Origin: Bacteroidales bacterium
Lineage (GTDB): Bacteria > Bacteroidota > Bacteroidia > Bacteroidales > P3
Direction: 5' to 3'
Assembly: GCA_009785425.1 (NCBI GenBank)
Contig: WQWI01000001.1
Span: 1 to 64,000 of the forward strand
Length of the DNA: 64,000 nt
Below the pieces are notes generated by a model. That model did no database searches, had not been told where the DNA came from, and was given only the letters and a program-made list of their open reading frames with translations. Positions 35,515-44,670 of the stretch are shown here, in pieces (the first letter of the stretch is position 1; each line of letters starts with the position of its first letter). The position numbers were made by a program, and so were the translations under genes.

Positions 35515-36564
35515 TTATGATGCAGCTCGCATCAACCTGTTTCGTATCGCACGTCCAACACCTGTGTCGGGAGGTAGTACGGCGATAATGCGAACACAGC
35601 CGTTTTGTGCCATTTCATGCATGGTTCGATAGAGATTTTGTGCGTAGTCTGCTGTGTCTTTGAACAGACGTACGTCCCAATGTTCAGGTGCATCGAAATT
35701 TTGTAAAGTCATCACGCCAATGCGTTGACATGGCACGGATTGCAAATCCGCGCCAGCGGTTTTAATTTCTGCTGGCGCGGATTTGTAATCCGTGCCAATT
35801 CCACTCCCTTTCCGCCCGCCAGCGGGGGATATTTCAGATACCTGTTCTACCAAAGTTAGTGGTATTTCTGGCTGGTAGTGCTTGTGTTTTTGCCCGGGAC
35901 TTTGTGGAGCCTCGTTTTCATTTACACGATCTGAAACAGTAATTTTTTGCCCCAAACACTCTTCTAATTGTTCTATGGATATTGATCCGGTGCGAAACAA
36001 TTTAACTTCGCCGTCAAAAACACCAACAACGGTAGATTCCAAGCCACATTCAATATCATCGGATTCGATAATCCCGTCAATCCGACCGTTCAGATCTCGC
36101 AGTACCATATCAGCAGTTGTCGGCGATAACTTTCCGGAGATATTTGCAGACGGTGCTGCAACGGGAATGCCGCATGCTTTCAAAAATTCTCGTGCCACCG
36201 GATGACTCGGAATACGCACACCTACGGAGTCCAAACCTGCTGTTGCCGTATCACAAATAATCGACTTTTTTTTCAGAACTACCGTGATAGGTCCGGGCGA
36301 AAAGGTTTCAAATATTTTTTTTGAAATCGGACACAGGTATGCCACCTCTTCTATTGCCTCAATATCACAGACATGTACAATAAACGGATTGTCGCTTGGA
36401 CGCCCTTTGGCGAGATAAATTTTGCGTGATGCTGTTTCGCTTGTTGCGTCTGCACCTAATCCGTAAACGGTCTCAGTTGGGAACGCAATCAATCCGCTGT
36501 TGTGTATGACTTTCGCGGCATCTGATAATTCGTCCGGAGTATATCTTTTTGTCTCTTTCACCAT
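35515..36564 (-). CDS. sua5: L-threonylcarbamoyladenylate synthase (Sua5 type) with a repeat-derived insert
   Basis: Makes threonylcarbamoyl-AMP for the t6A37 modification of ANN-decoding tRNAs. The 349-residue protein has the catalytic domain at 1-205 (PTETVYGLGADA, KGRPSDNPFIVH, FSPGPITVVL, GVRIPSHPVA, APSANISG), then PGQKHKHYQP, which opens the Sua5 C-terminal domain. The linker or start of that domain (about 245-275) reads GSGIGTDYKSAPAEIKTAG and is encoded by a palindrome (35732-35796). A minus-strand TACCTTTG (36566-36573) ends only two bases before this ATG; the next codon is GTG (36561), which would be the true start if the mRNA is leaderless. Confidence 0.92.
   Translation of the reverse strand: MVKETKRYTPDELSDAAKVIHNSGLIAFPTETVYGLGADATSETASRKIYLAKGRPSDNPFIVHVCDIEAIEEVAYLCPISKKIFETFSPGPITVVLKKKSIICDTATAGLDSVGVRIPSHPVAREFLKACGIPVAAPSANISGKLSPTTADMVLRDLNGRIDGIIESDDIECGLESTVVGVFDGEVKLFRTGSISIEQLEECLGQKITVSDRVNENEAPQSPGQKHKHYQPEIPLTLVEQVSEISPAGGRKGSGIGTDYKSAPAEIKTAGADLQSVPCQRIGVMTLQNFDAPEHWDVRLFKDTADYAQNLYRTMHEMAQNGCVRIIAVLPPDTGVGRAIRNRLMRAAS
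35732..35796. repeat. 65-bp palindromic repeat inside the Sua5 gene
   Basis: Arms GGCACGGATTGCAAATCC... and ...GGATTTGTAATCCGTGCC match over 26 bases with one mismatch around a 13-base loop. It is read as ADLQSVP and GTDYKSAP in the protein. The adjoining CCGCCCGCCAGCGGGGG (about 35811-35827) is another small inverted repeat. Confidence 0.85.
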
Positions 36565-36565
36565 G

Positions 36566-36573
36566 CAAAGGTA
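36566..36573 (-). promoter_or_regulatory. -7 promoter element (TACCTTTG) abutting the Sua5 start codon
   Basis: One base separates the element from ATG 36564. Transcription would start at or just inside the codon region, which implies a leaderless mRNA beginning near GTG 36561. Confidence 0.65.
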
Positions 36574-36613
36574 CGTTTTTTTTTTGAAAGCTTGGTATAT
36601 TCAAAAAAAATCG

Positions 36614-36621
36614 TATCTTTG
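36614..36621 (+). promoter_or_regulatory. -7 promoter element (TATCTTTG) for the first C69 gene
   Basis: The element lies 23 bases before ATG 36645, divergent from the Sua5 promoter 40 bases away. CTTG at 36591-36594 may serve as a weak -33 element. Confidence 0.65.
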
Positions 36622-36644
36622 CAAAAACAAAAATCTGAATCAAT

Positions 36645-38498
36645 ATGAAAAACACACACAAATTTTTAGCAATTGCCTTGACAGTGATCTTGTCAATCGC
36701 ACATTTTAATGTTGAAGCCTGCACAAGTTTCTTGATTACTCGAGGTGCTTCCGCAGATGGCACAACCATGATTACCTATGCTGCCGATGCGCATTGGATC
36801 TACGGAGAACTGTATTTCCGTCCGGCGGCAACGCATCCTCCGGGAACGATGTACTTCGTTCGTCATTGGCATCACGGCAGACCAATGGGCTATATCAGAC
36901 AAGCCCCGCAAACGTATCAAGTTGTTGGAAACATGAACGAACATGGTTTGGCAATCAGTGAAACCACTTTTGGCGGACGTCCCGAACTTCACGGTGAAAG
37001 AACTATCGAACGTGGCGGAACAGCAATTATCGACTACGGTAATTTGATTTACATCACGCTGCAACGTGCAAGAAATGCTCGTCAAGCGATCAGAGTTATC
37101 CACGAATTAACGACTGAGTGGGGCTATGCTTCTTCAGGAGAATCGTTTTCGATCATGGATGCTGACGAAGTTTGGCACATGGAGCTTATGGGTATGGGCG
37201 TCGAAAATCCGGTTGCGAGAAATCGAAGAAACGGTATTGTTTGGGTCGCCAAAAGAATTCCTGACGGATACATTGGCGGACACGCCAACCACGCTCGTAT
37301 CACGACTTTCCCGGAAGCAGCTGCAAGACCGGGCAGAACACCGAGAGTGATCACGTGTAGAAATATCAACATGCTTGAAACTACGCCGTCTATCGAAGTG
37401 ATTTATGCACACGATGTTGTACAATATGCAAGAGACATTGGTATTTTCACCGGAACTCATGCACAATTTAGTTTCTCTGATGTTTATGCTCCACTTGATT
37501 TCGGCAGTCAGCGTTTTTGCGAAGCACGCGTTTGGGCAGGGTTTAGAAGAGCAAACAGAGAACTTATGGAACCATTCGAAGCATACGCTCGCGGGGATGT
37601 TCCCGGACCACGTATGCCACTCTTCATCAGACCGGATCGCCCACTAACTTTGGCAGATGTAAAAGGTATGATGCGTGATCTTTATGAAGGAACGTCTATG
37701 TGTATGGCTCAAGACGGCGATGTTGGAGCAGGTCCATGGGGAATGCCATACCGCCCTCGTCCAATGCGTTGGACTGTGTGCGAAAGTGGCGAAGGACAAG
37801 TATTTGTTCACGAACGTGCGATTTCTACACAACAAACCGCATTCTCGTTTGTAGCTCAAGGCAGAGCACAACAACCGGCTTTGATTGGCGGACGACCAAA
37901 TCCACTCAGAGGTATTCTTTGGTTCGGTGTTGATGCTACTTCTACAACCGTTTGGGTACCGATGTATGCCGGAATCAACGAAGTTCCATTGCACTTCAGA
38001 GTAGGAAACGGAAGCAAGGTTGAATTTTCCGAAACGTCTGCGTTTTGGTTGATGAATTTGGTTTCAAATTTTGCTTGGTTGCGTTGGAGAGATATGATTG
38101 TGGATATCAGACGTGTACAGCAACAATTAGAAGAAGGCTTTAGACAAAGAGTTGCCGAAAACGACAGAAACTGGGCAAATATAACCGACCATGCTCAATT
38201 AGTACGACTAACTACGGATTTCTCAAGAGAGCAAACGCAAATCATGTTCGATACTTGGACGTTATTGCAACGCTATCTTTTGATAAAATTTGTGGACGGA
38301 AACATCGCAAGAGAGGTTATTCGTGATGCGAATGCGCCATTCCCATACGATCGTGAATTTAAGGTGTTCCCGTATGCTGAACGTTATGGTAGCCAGATAA
38401 TTCAATACCCACCGTATCACCCGAGATTTCCGGATTGGTTCTATCAGCAAATCGTTGACCAGATCGGTTCTCGCATTCAGTGGATTGATCACGACTAA
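36645..38498 (+). CDS. C69-family dipeptidase, copy 1
   Basis: This 617-residue secreted or lipid-free periplasmic peptidase belongs to the N-terminal-nucleophile hydrolases. A signal peptide (residues 1-25, ending NVEA) precedes Cys26 in ACTSFLITRGASADGT; removal of the leader would expose the nucleophile Cys. VVGNMNEHGLAISETTFGG and SGESFSIMDADEVWHMEL are further family landmarks. C69 enzymes cleave dipeptides. A near-identical gene of the same length lies at 39502, with nadK between them, which points to a duplication. No frameshift or loss of the nucleophile is seen in either copy. Confidence 0.93.
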   Translation: MKNTHKFLAIALTVILSIAHFNVEACTSFLITRGASADGTTMITYAADAHWIYGELYFRPAATHPPGTMYFVRHWHHGRPMGYIRQAPQTYQVVGNMNEHGLAISETTFGGRPELHGERTIERGGTAIIDYGNLIYITLQRARNARQAIRVIHELTTEWGYASSGESFSIMDADEVWHMELMGMGVENPVARNRRNGIVWVAKRIPDGYIGGHANHARITTFPEAAARPGRTPRVITCRNINMLETTPSIEVIYAHDVVQYARDIGIFTGTHAQFSFSDVYAPLDFGSQRFCEARVWAGFRRANRELMEPFEAYARGDVPGPRMPLFIRPDRPLTLADVKGMMRDLYEGTSMCMAQDGDVGAGPWGMPYRPRPMRWTVCESGEGQVFVHERAISTQQTAFSFVAQGRAQQPALIGGRPNPLRGILWFGVDATSTTVWVPMYAGINEVPLHFRVGNGSKVEFSETSAFWLMNLVSNFAWLRWRDMIVDIRRVQQQLEEGFRQRVAENDRNWANITDHAQLVRLTTDFSREQTQIMFDTWTLLQRYLLIKFVDGNIAREVIRDANAPFPYDREFKVFPYAERYGSQIIQYPPYHPRFPDWFYQQIVDQIGSRIQWIDHD

Positions 38499-38516
38499 AC
38501 ATAAGTGATAACAGAT

Positions 38517-38562
38517 AACCGACAACTTACATTGGCGATTGGCAAATTGTAAGTTGTCGGTT
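38517..38562. repeat. Perfect 15-bp inverted repeat between the C69 gene and nadK
   Basis: AACCGACAACTTACA (38517-38531) pairs exactly with TGTAAGTTGTCGGTT (38548-38562). There is no U tract on either side, so it may be an intergenic palindrome rather than a terminator. Confidence 0.6.
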
Positions 38563-38591
38563 TCAGTAACTATAAACTATCAACCGTAAAA

Positions 38592-39425
38592 ATGTCGGAT
38601 TCTCTTTACGTGGGTGTGTTCGGAACGGAAGTTAAGACCAAGCATATTCCTTACTTCAACAGGTTGCTTGAGGCTATCCAAAAAGGTGGTTTTACAGGAG
38701 TCCTTTACCAGCCTTTTGCAGAGTGGTGCCTCGCACAGGGTTTGATAAAACCTCCCGTTGCGACATTCTCATCGGCTGAAGAATTGAAAGAAGATGTTCA
38801 TTTTTTGATTTCTCTCGGTGGAGATGGAACGTTTTTGGATACTATTCCGTTTATTCGAGATTCGAAAATACCTGTAGCAGGTTTAAATTTCGGAACCCTG
38901 GGGTTTTTAACCCTCATTGATGCCAATCATTTGGAACAAGCATTTGAAGATTTGTGTTCGAAAAACTACGACATAGAATCTCGCAGTCTGTTAAGTATTC
39001 GTTCTGAAAGAAACATCCCGGAGCCTTTTGCTCTAAACGACATCGTATTCAGAAGTGAAAAATTCGGACTGCTTCATGTTGATGTTTATGTGGACGGAAA
39101 ATTTCTAAACACGTATTTTGGTGACGGGTTGATTATTTCCACTCCAACGGGTTCAACGGCTTACAATCTCAGTTGCGGAGGACCGATTTTACTTCCCGAA
39201 AATCAAAATTTTATTCTCACGCCAATCGCATCTCACACGCTAACCGTACGACCCTTAGTCATTCCCGACACATCGAAAATCGAAGTTCGAGTTACCGGAA
39301 ACGAACCACAATATCTTACCACGTTAGATTCTCGAAGATTTTTGTATCAAGGCGAACAAACATTTTTTATTAAAAGCACCTTTCTCGATAAGCACGATTC
39401 GTTTGAGAAATCAGCCTTTTTTTGA
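38592..39425 (+). CDS. nadK: NAD kinase
   Basis: Phosphorylates NAD to NADP in the cytosol. The 277-residue protein has SLGGDGTFLDTIPF (about 74-87), LNFGTLGFLTL and the substrate loop STPTGSTAYNLSCGGPIL, all diagnostic of the family. It lies between two copies of a secreted peptidase gene with no evident functional link. Spacing to the upstream gene is 93 bases and contains a strong hairpin. Confidence 0.95.
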   Translation: MSDSLYVGVFGTEVKTKHIPYFNRLLEAIQKGGFTGVLYQPFAEWCLAQGLIKPPVATFSSAEELKEDVHFLISLGGDGTFLDTIPFIRDSKIPVAGLNFGTLGFLTLIDANHLEQAFEDLCSKNYDIESRSLLSIRSERNIPEPFALNDIVFRSEKFGLLHVDVYVDGKFLNTYFGDGLIISTPTGSTAYNLSCGGPILLPENQNFILTPIASHTLTVRPLVIPDTSKIEVRVTGNEPQYLTTLDSRRFLYQGEQTFFIKSTFLDKHDSFEKSAFF

Positions 39426-39501
39426 TACCATTCGCACCAAATTGATGTGGGGGCAGGATACTCGAAAAAAATTGTAGGAAACCTCAAAACCTCAAACAAC
39501 T

Positions 39502-41355
39502 ATGAACAAAATACACAGATTTTTGGCAATAGGTTTGACAGTAATTTTGTCTGTCACACATTTTAATGTTGAAGCCTGCACAAGTTTCTTGATTACTCGT
39601 GGCGCTTCCGCAGATGGTACAACCATGATTACCTATGCGGCTGATGGACACGGTTTTTACGGAGAATTGTACTTCCGCCCGGCGGCAACTCATCCTCCGG
39701 GAAGCTGGTATTACGTTAAACACTGGCATCACGGAAGACCAATGGGCAGAATTAGGCAAGTCGCACAAACGTATCAAGTTGTAGGAAACATGAACGAACA
39801 CGGCTTGGCAATCAGCGAAAGCACTTTTGGCGGACGCTCCGAACTTCATGGTGAACGCATCATTGAACGTGGCGGTACAGCAATTATCGACTATGGTAAT
39901 TTGATTTACATTACGTTGCAACGTGCAAGAAATGCTCGTCAAGCAATTCGAATTATGCACGAATTGACACTCGAATGGGGGTATGCCTCTTCAGGAGAAT
40001 CGTTTTCGATTATGGATCCGTATGAAGTTTGGCACATGGAACTTATCGGTATGGGTGTCGAAAATCCTGTTGCGAGAAATCGAAGAAACGGTATTGTTTG
40101 GGTCGCCAAACGTATTCCTGACGGATACATTTCCGGACACGCCAACCACGCTCGTATTACGACATTCCCGGAAGCACCGGCAAGACCGGGCAGAACGCCG
40201 AGAGTTATCACGTGTAGGAATATCAACATGCTTGAAAACACGCCATCTATCGAAGTGATTTACGCACATGACATTGTACAATACGCAAGAGATATCGGCA
40301 TTTTTACCGGAACTCATGCACAATTTAGTTTTTCAGATGTTTATGCCCCGCTTGATTTCGGTGCAATGCGTTTTTGCGAAGCACGTGTTTGGTCGGGATT
40401 TAGAAAAGCAAATCCTGAACTAATGGCACCATTCGAAAGATATGCACGTGGCGAAGACCCATCGGTGCGTATGCCGCTTTGGATTAGACCGGATCGCCCG
40501 CTCACGCTGGCAGATGTAAAATGTATGATGCGTGATCATTTTCAAGGAACATCCCTGTGTATGGTACAAGAAGGAGATATTGGTGCCGGTCCTTGGGGAT
40601 TGCCTTATCGCGCACGTCCAATGCGTTGGACAGTGTGCGAAAGTGGCGAAGGACAGGTATTTGTCCACGAACGCGCGATTTCTACACAGCAAACCGGATT
40701 TTCGTTTGTGGCTCAAGGCAGATCGCAACAGCCGGTTTTAGTCGGCGGACAACCAAACCCATTGAGAGGTATTCTTTGGTTTGGAGTTGATGATACTTAC
40801 ACAACCGTTTGGGTGCCGATGTATGCCGGAATCAACGAAGTTCCGCTTCATTTCAGAGTTGGAAACGGAAGTTCAATTGAATTTTCCGAAACTTCTGCGT
40901 TTTGGCTGATGAATTTGGTTTCAAATTTTGCTTGGTTGCGTTGGAGAGATATGATTGTGGATATCAAGCGTGTGCAACAACAATTAGAAGAAGGTTTTAG
41001 ACAAAGGGTAGCCGAAAACGACCGAAATTGGGCAAATATTACCGACCATGCACAATTAGTACAACTAACTACGGATTTCTCAAGAGAACAAACGCAAATC
41101 ATGTTCGATACTTGGACGCTATTACAACGCTATCTCTTAGTAAAATTTGTGGATGGAAACATTGCAAGAGAGGTTATTCGTGATGCGAACGCTCCTTTCC
41201 CACACGACCGTGAATTTAAGGTGTTCCCATATAGTGAACGTTATGGTAGCCAGGTAATTCAATACCCACCGTACCATCCAAGATTTCCGGATTGGTTCTA
41301 CCAGCAAACTGTTGATCAGATAGGATCTCGTATTCAATGGATTGATCACGAATAA
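39502..41355 (+). CDS. C69-family dipeptidase, copy 2
   Basis: The same 617-residue layout as the gene at 36645: signal peptide ending NVEA, nucleophile Cys26 and the same landmarks. The two proteins differ at scattered positions (for example AAARPGR against APARPGR and RGDVPGPRM against RGEDPSVRM). The copies are long established, since synonymous sites differ throughout. No consensus promoter is obvious in the 76 bases upstream, so it may be read from nadK. It is followed by tatD after 7 bases. Confidence 0.93.
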   Translation: MNKIHRFLAIGLTVILSVTHFNVEACTSFLITRGASADGTTMITYAADGHGFYGELYFRPAATHPPGSWYYVKHWHHGRPMGRIRQVAQTYQVVGNMNEHGLAISESTFGGRSELHGERIIERGGTAIIDYGNLIYITLQRARNARQAIRIMHELTLEWGYASSGESFSIMDPYEVWHMELIGMGVENPVARNRRNGIVWVAKRIPDGYISGHANHARITTFPEAPARPGRTPRVITCRNINMLENTPSIEVIYAHDIVQYARDIGIFTGTHAQFSFSDVYAPLDFGAMRFCEARVWSGFRKANPELMAPFERYARGEDPSVRMPLWIRPDRPLTLADVKCMMRDHFQGTSLCMVQEGDIGAGPWGLPYRARPMRWTVCESGEGQVFVHERAISTQQTGFSFVAQGRSQQPVLVGGQPNPLRGILWFGVDDTYTTVWVPMYAGINEVPLHFRVGNGSSIEFSETSAFWLMNLVSNFAWLRWRDMIVDIKRVQQQLEEGFRQRVAENDRNWANITDHAQLVQLTTDFSREQTQIMFDTWTLLQRYLLVKFVDGNIAREVIRDANAPFPHDREFKVFPYSERYGSQVIQYPPYHPRFPDWFYQQTVDQIGSRIQWIDHE

Positions 41356-41362
41356 ACACATA

Positions 41363-42148
41363 ATGATTTTTGCAGATTCACATATTCATTTTTACTTCGA
41401 AGATTTTTGCGATGATCTGCAAGAATGCTTTGATCGAGCGATAAAAGCAGGCGTTCAGTACATGGTTATTCCGAACGTGGATAGCGACACAATACAACCG
41501 GTTTCCGAAATTTGTGATCGGTTTCCGAACAATTGTTTTCCGTCAATCGGTCTGCATCCGACTCATGTAAATGAAAACTATAAAACGGATTTGCAAACCA
41601 TGCTTAAAGCAGCAAATGAGCGCCATTACTACGCTGTAGGCGAAGCTGGACTAGATTTGTATCATGATAAAACGTTTTTTTCGGAACAAATCGAGGTTTT
41701 TGAAACACAAATTCAATTGGCAAAAGAAAAAAAACTGCCGTTGATTATTCACTCCCGTGATGCATTTGAAGAAACTATGAAAGTTCTGAAACGCTTTGAT
41801 GACGGCACTTTGCGAGGCGTGTTTCATTGCTTTACAGGTTCGGTCGAACAGGCAAAACGCATTGTAGATTTAGGATTTTATTTGGGTATCGGTGGTGTTG
41901 TAACGTTCAAAAACAGCAAACTTTGGCAAGTGGTCGAAGCCATTGACCTCGAACATATTTTGTTGGAAACCGACGCACCATTTATCTCACCCGACCCATA
42001 TCGTGGCAAACGCAACGAGCCTGCCTATATTCCGTTAATCGCACAGCGCATAGCAACAATCAAAAACATTTCGCTCGAAACTGTTGCCGAAAAAACAACG
42101 GAACAGACGTTGAAATTATTTGGAATTAACGATTGTAGGGGCAAATAA
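41363..42148 (+). CDS. TatD-family metal-dependent hydrolase
   Basis: This 261-residue cytosolic TIM-barrel enzyme is probably a DNase or phosphoesterase. Metal ligands are visible in FADSHIHF, GEAGLDLY, IIHSRDA, GVFHCFTGS and LLETDAPFISP. The ATG at 41363 gives the usual N-terminus. The last codons (CRGK and the TAA) lie within a 28-base palindrome, so the repeat has supplied the stop codon and a short new tail after GIND. Confidence 0.92.
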   Translation: MIFADSHIHFYFEDFCDDLQECFDRAIKAGVQYMVIPNVDSDTIQPVSEICDRFPNNCFPSIGLHPTHVNENYKTDLQTMLKAANERHYYAVGEAGLDLYHDKTFFSEQIEVFETQIQLAKEKKLPLIIHSRDAFEETMKVLKRFDDGTLRGVFHCFTGSVEQAKRIVDLGFYLGIGGVVTFKNSKLWQVVEAIDLEHILLETDAPFISPDPYRGKRNEPAYIPLIAQRIATIKNISLETVAEKTTEQTLKLFGINDCRGK

Positions 42149-42162
42149 TTATTTGCCCCTAC
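42135..42162. repeat. 28-bp GTAG...CTAC palindrome, core type GGCAAATAATTATTTGCC
   Basis: A perfect palindrome: GTAGGGGCAAATAA and its reverse complement. It straddles the tatD stop codon. The following TACAATTTTTTT could let it act as a terminator. Confidence 0.9.
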
Positions 42163-42171
42163 TACAATTTT

Positions 42172-42203
42172 TTTGGTCATTTCAGATAATTTTTGTACCT
42201 TTG
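42172..42203 (+). promoter_or_regulatory. Promoter for ansA
   Basis: TTTG (42172-42175), 20 bases, TACCTTTG (42196-42203), 6 bases before the ATG at 42210. The leader would be about 2 bases. Confidence 0.8.
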
Positions 42204-42209
42204 TAGTGT

Positions 42210-43232
42210 ATGAACCCAAAAGTCCTCATCATTTACACTGGCGGCACCATCGGAATGGTGCAGAACGCCGAAACAGGAGCATGGTCGCCGTTTGATTTTA
42301 CATCACTGCTCGAAACCATGCCGAGTTTGCGTAAACTGAACGTAGATGTGGGCACATACAGTTTTTCCAAAATCATTGATTCGTCGGATATGAACCCCGA
42401 TTATTGGGTTGAAATCGCGAACGTGATTGAAGAAAACTACAAAGATTACGATGGTTTTGTGGTTTTGCACGGTACGGATACGATGTCGTACACCGCTTCA
42501 GCATTGAGTTTCATGTTGGAAGGTCTGAAAAAACCAGTTATCTTGACCGGTTCACAATTACCTATCGGCGTACTGCGAAGCGACGGAAAAGATAATTTGA
42601 TTAATTCTATCGAAATCGCAGCACACCAAGAAAACGGCAAAGCCTTGGTTCCTGAAGTTTGTATCTGTTTCGAAAATAATTTGTATCGTGGAAATCGCAC
42701 AACGAAGTTGAATGCAGAAAATTTCAATGCGTTTTACTCCGGCAATCATCCGGCATTGGCAGAGGTTGGTATTCATGTGAAATACAATCGTCATGCGATT
42801 TTACAGCAAACTGAATCACGAGGATTATTGGTGCATAAAAAGTTAGATGACCGTGTTGCGATTTTGAAAATTTATCCGGGAATTTCACAAAATACAGTCG
42901 AAAGTATCTTGGCGATTGATGGTTTGCAAGGTTTAATTTTGGAAACTTATGGAAGTGGAAACGCACCCTCTTTGGCTTGGTTGAAAGATGCACTGAAACG
43001 CTCAATAGACAAGGGCTTAATCGTTCTAAACATTACACAGTGTAAAGCCGGAAAAGTCGAAATGGGCAAATACCAAGCCAGTGTAGAATTGCTCAAAGCC
43101 GGTGTTATTAGTGGCGAGGATATGACCACAGAATCCGCTGTCACAAAAATGATGGTTTTGCTGGGCTCAATAACACCAAAATCGAAAGTTGCGGAACTAT
43201 TACAAACCTCGTTGTGCGGGGAAATTCTTTAA
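42210..43232 (+). CDS. ansA: Type I L-asparaginase
   Basis: Hydrolyses asparagine to aspartate and ammonia. The 340-residue length and lack of a signal peptide fit the cytosolic type I enzyme. The two catalytic threonines are in YTGGTIGM (residue ~12) and VLHGTDTMSYTASALSFML (~90). The promoter is immediately upstream, and tpiA follows after 15 bases on the same strand. Confidence 0.94.
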   Translation: MNPKVLIIYTGGTIGMVQNAETGAWSPFDFTSLLETMPSLRKLNVDVGTYSFSKIIDSSDMNPDYWVEIANVIEENYKDYDGFVVLHGTDTMSYTASALSFMLEGLKKPVILTGSQLPIGVLRSDGKDNLINSIEIAAHQENGKALVPEVCICFENNLYRGNRTTKLNAENFNAFYSGNHPALAEVGIHVKYNRHAILQQTESRGLLVHKKLDDRVAILKIYPGISQNTVESILAIDGLQGLILETYGSGNAPSLAWLKDALKRSIDKGLIVLNITQCKAGKVEMGKYQASVELLKAGVISGEDMTTESAVTKMMVLLGSITPKSKVAELLQTSLCGEIL

Positions 43233-43247
43233 TAAAATCACAATGCT

Positions 43248-44006
43248 ATGAGACGAAAAATTGTTGCAGGAAATTGGAAAATGAACAAAAGTTTTGCTGA
43301 ATCGGAAGAACTTTTGAACGAATTGTATGACGCTCTTGAAGAGCAAACGCCTTCTAATGTTGATGTGGTGGTTTGTCCGCCGGCGGTGTATTTGGAAATG
43401 GCGGTTGATTTTTCGGAAACCGATATTATTTCCGTTGGTGCACAAGATGTCAGCAAGCATGAAAACGGCGCTTATACCGGTGAAATTTCTGCACAAATGT
43501 TGAGCGGTATGCAGGTGGAATACTGCATTGTAGGGCACTCCGAACGCAGAAAATATCACAACGAAACCGATGCAGAAATTGCTCAAAAAGCCGATGTTTT
43601 GCTGAAACACGACATCACGCCGATAGTATGCTGTGGCGAGGTTTTGGAAGAGCGTGAAAAAAACATACATTTCGACGTGGTGAAAAAACAGATTTCGGAC
43701 GCGTTATTCCATTTGGAACCTTTAGACTTTGCAAAAATCATCATTGCTTATGAACCTGTTTGGGCTATCGGAACGGGACACACCGCAACTCCGGAACAAG
43801 CACAAGAGATGCACGCATTCATTCGCAAAACCATTGAGGAGAAATTCGGCAAAGAGATTGCCAAAAAACTCCCAATTCTCTACGGTGGAAGTTGTAACGC
43901 AAAAAATGCAAAAGAACTATTTTCGCAAATCGATGTTGACGGCGGTTTAATCGGCGGTGCATCTTTAGTTGCACAAGACTTTGTAACAATCGCAAATGCG
44001 TTCTAA
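43248..44006 (+). CDS. tpiA: Triose-phosphate isomerase
   Basis: Interconverts dihydroxyacetone phosphate and glyceraldehyde 3-phosphate. The 252-residue protein has NWKMNKS (substrate Lys), IVGHSERR (catalytic His), AYEPVWAIGTG (catalytic Glu) and LYGGSCNAKN with GGLIGGASL (phosphate binding). It probably shares the ansA transcript. Confidence 0.97.
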   Translation: MRRKIVAGNWKMNKSFAESEELLNELYDALEEQTPSNVDVVVCPPAVYLEMAVDFSETDIISVGAQDVSKHENGAYTGEISAQMLSGMQVEYCIVGHSERRKYHNETDAEIAQKADVLLKHDITPIVCCGEVLEEREKNIHFDVVKKQISDALFHLEPLDFAKIIIAYEPVWAIGTGHTATPEQAQEMHAFIRKTIEEKFGKEIAKKLPILYGGSCNAKNAKELFSQIDVDGGLIGGASLVAQDFVTIANAF

Positions 44007-44092
44007 TCAGGTAAATTCTATCGGCTTTCTATTTTCATAAATTTTTTTGTGCTGTTAATACCTCTAAGATACCAGGTTATTAACAAAATCTA

Positions 44093-44162
44093 AAAGTTAT
44101 CAACATTTTAACATTTTTTAAGGATTTTTTTATACGAAAATCAGGATTTTTGCGTTTATATA
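44093..44162 (+). repeat. Shared leader, copy 2 (upstream of the gene at 44179)
   Basis: 66 of 70 bases match 5988-6057. It ends 16 bases before ATG 44179. The remainder of the 170-base gap after tpiA shows no promoter consensus. Confidence 0.75.
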
Positions 44163-44178
44163 GGCAGAAGCACAAAAA

Positions 44179-44670
44179 ATGTCAAAAATCATGGAAGAAA
44201 GGCAGAAGTACAAACAAACTATTATTCCGGAAGTCTCTACAGACGGTTGGAAAGGCTTATCTCTTATAGAGATACGAAACAAAACATTTGCATATTATTG
44301 CAGTCACTATTTGAATTCAGAAAAACGTGTGAAAAACAAAGACACCGGCATTATTGTTGAGTTTGAAAAACAAGGTGCAAGAAAAGTTGCACACGGAGGA
44401 TACGTTTATCCCGAAAAAATGTGTTTGGTGCAGATATTAGAGGAAATGATCCGGCATGCAAAATATAGCAATTGGGGCGAAAGAAAAGAAAAAGATCCAC
44501 CAAAAGTTCTCGGATACCTAAACTTTAATGCCAAAGTGAAAATTGACGGAAAAATAGAATATGTACACTTAATCATCAGAGTATCAAGCAACGGAAAATT
44601 TCACTACTCAATGGAAGTAAACATTTTAGAAAATAAAAAAACCGTTAGGTTTACAGTCGCAGATGTTTAA
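44179..44670 (+). CDS. Small BECR-fold/LPD3-like protein
   Basis: This 163-residue basic cytosolic protein has GLSLIEIRNKTFAYYCSHYL near its start, then GARKVAHGGYVYPEKMCLVQILEEMIRHAKYSN, a strand pair LGYLNFNAKVKIDGKIEYVHLIIRV and SSNGKFHYSMEVN. The strand pair and final NGKFHYSMEV resemble the barnase-like LPD3 and related phage polyvalent-protein domains of the BECR fold. It shows no clear sequence match to the gene at 6107 beyond fold style, yet it shares that gene's leader and a convergent promoter beyond its end. It may be an orphan toxin or RNase. The family call is by pattern. Confidence 0.5.
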   Translation: MSKIMEERQKYKQTIIPEVSTDGWKGLSLIEIRNKTFAYYCSHYLNSEKRVKNKDTGIIVEFEKQGARKVAHGGYVYPEKMCLVQILEEMIRHAKYSNWGERKEKDPPKVLGYLNFNAKVKIDGKIEYVHLIIRVSSNGKFHYSMEVNILENKKTVRFTVADV

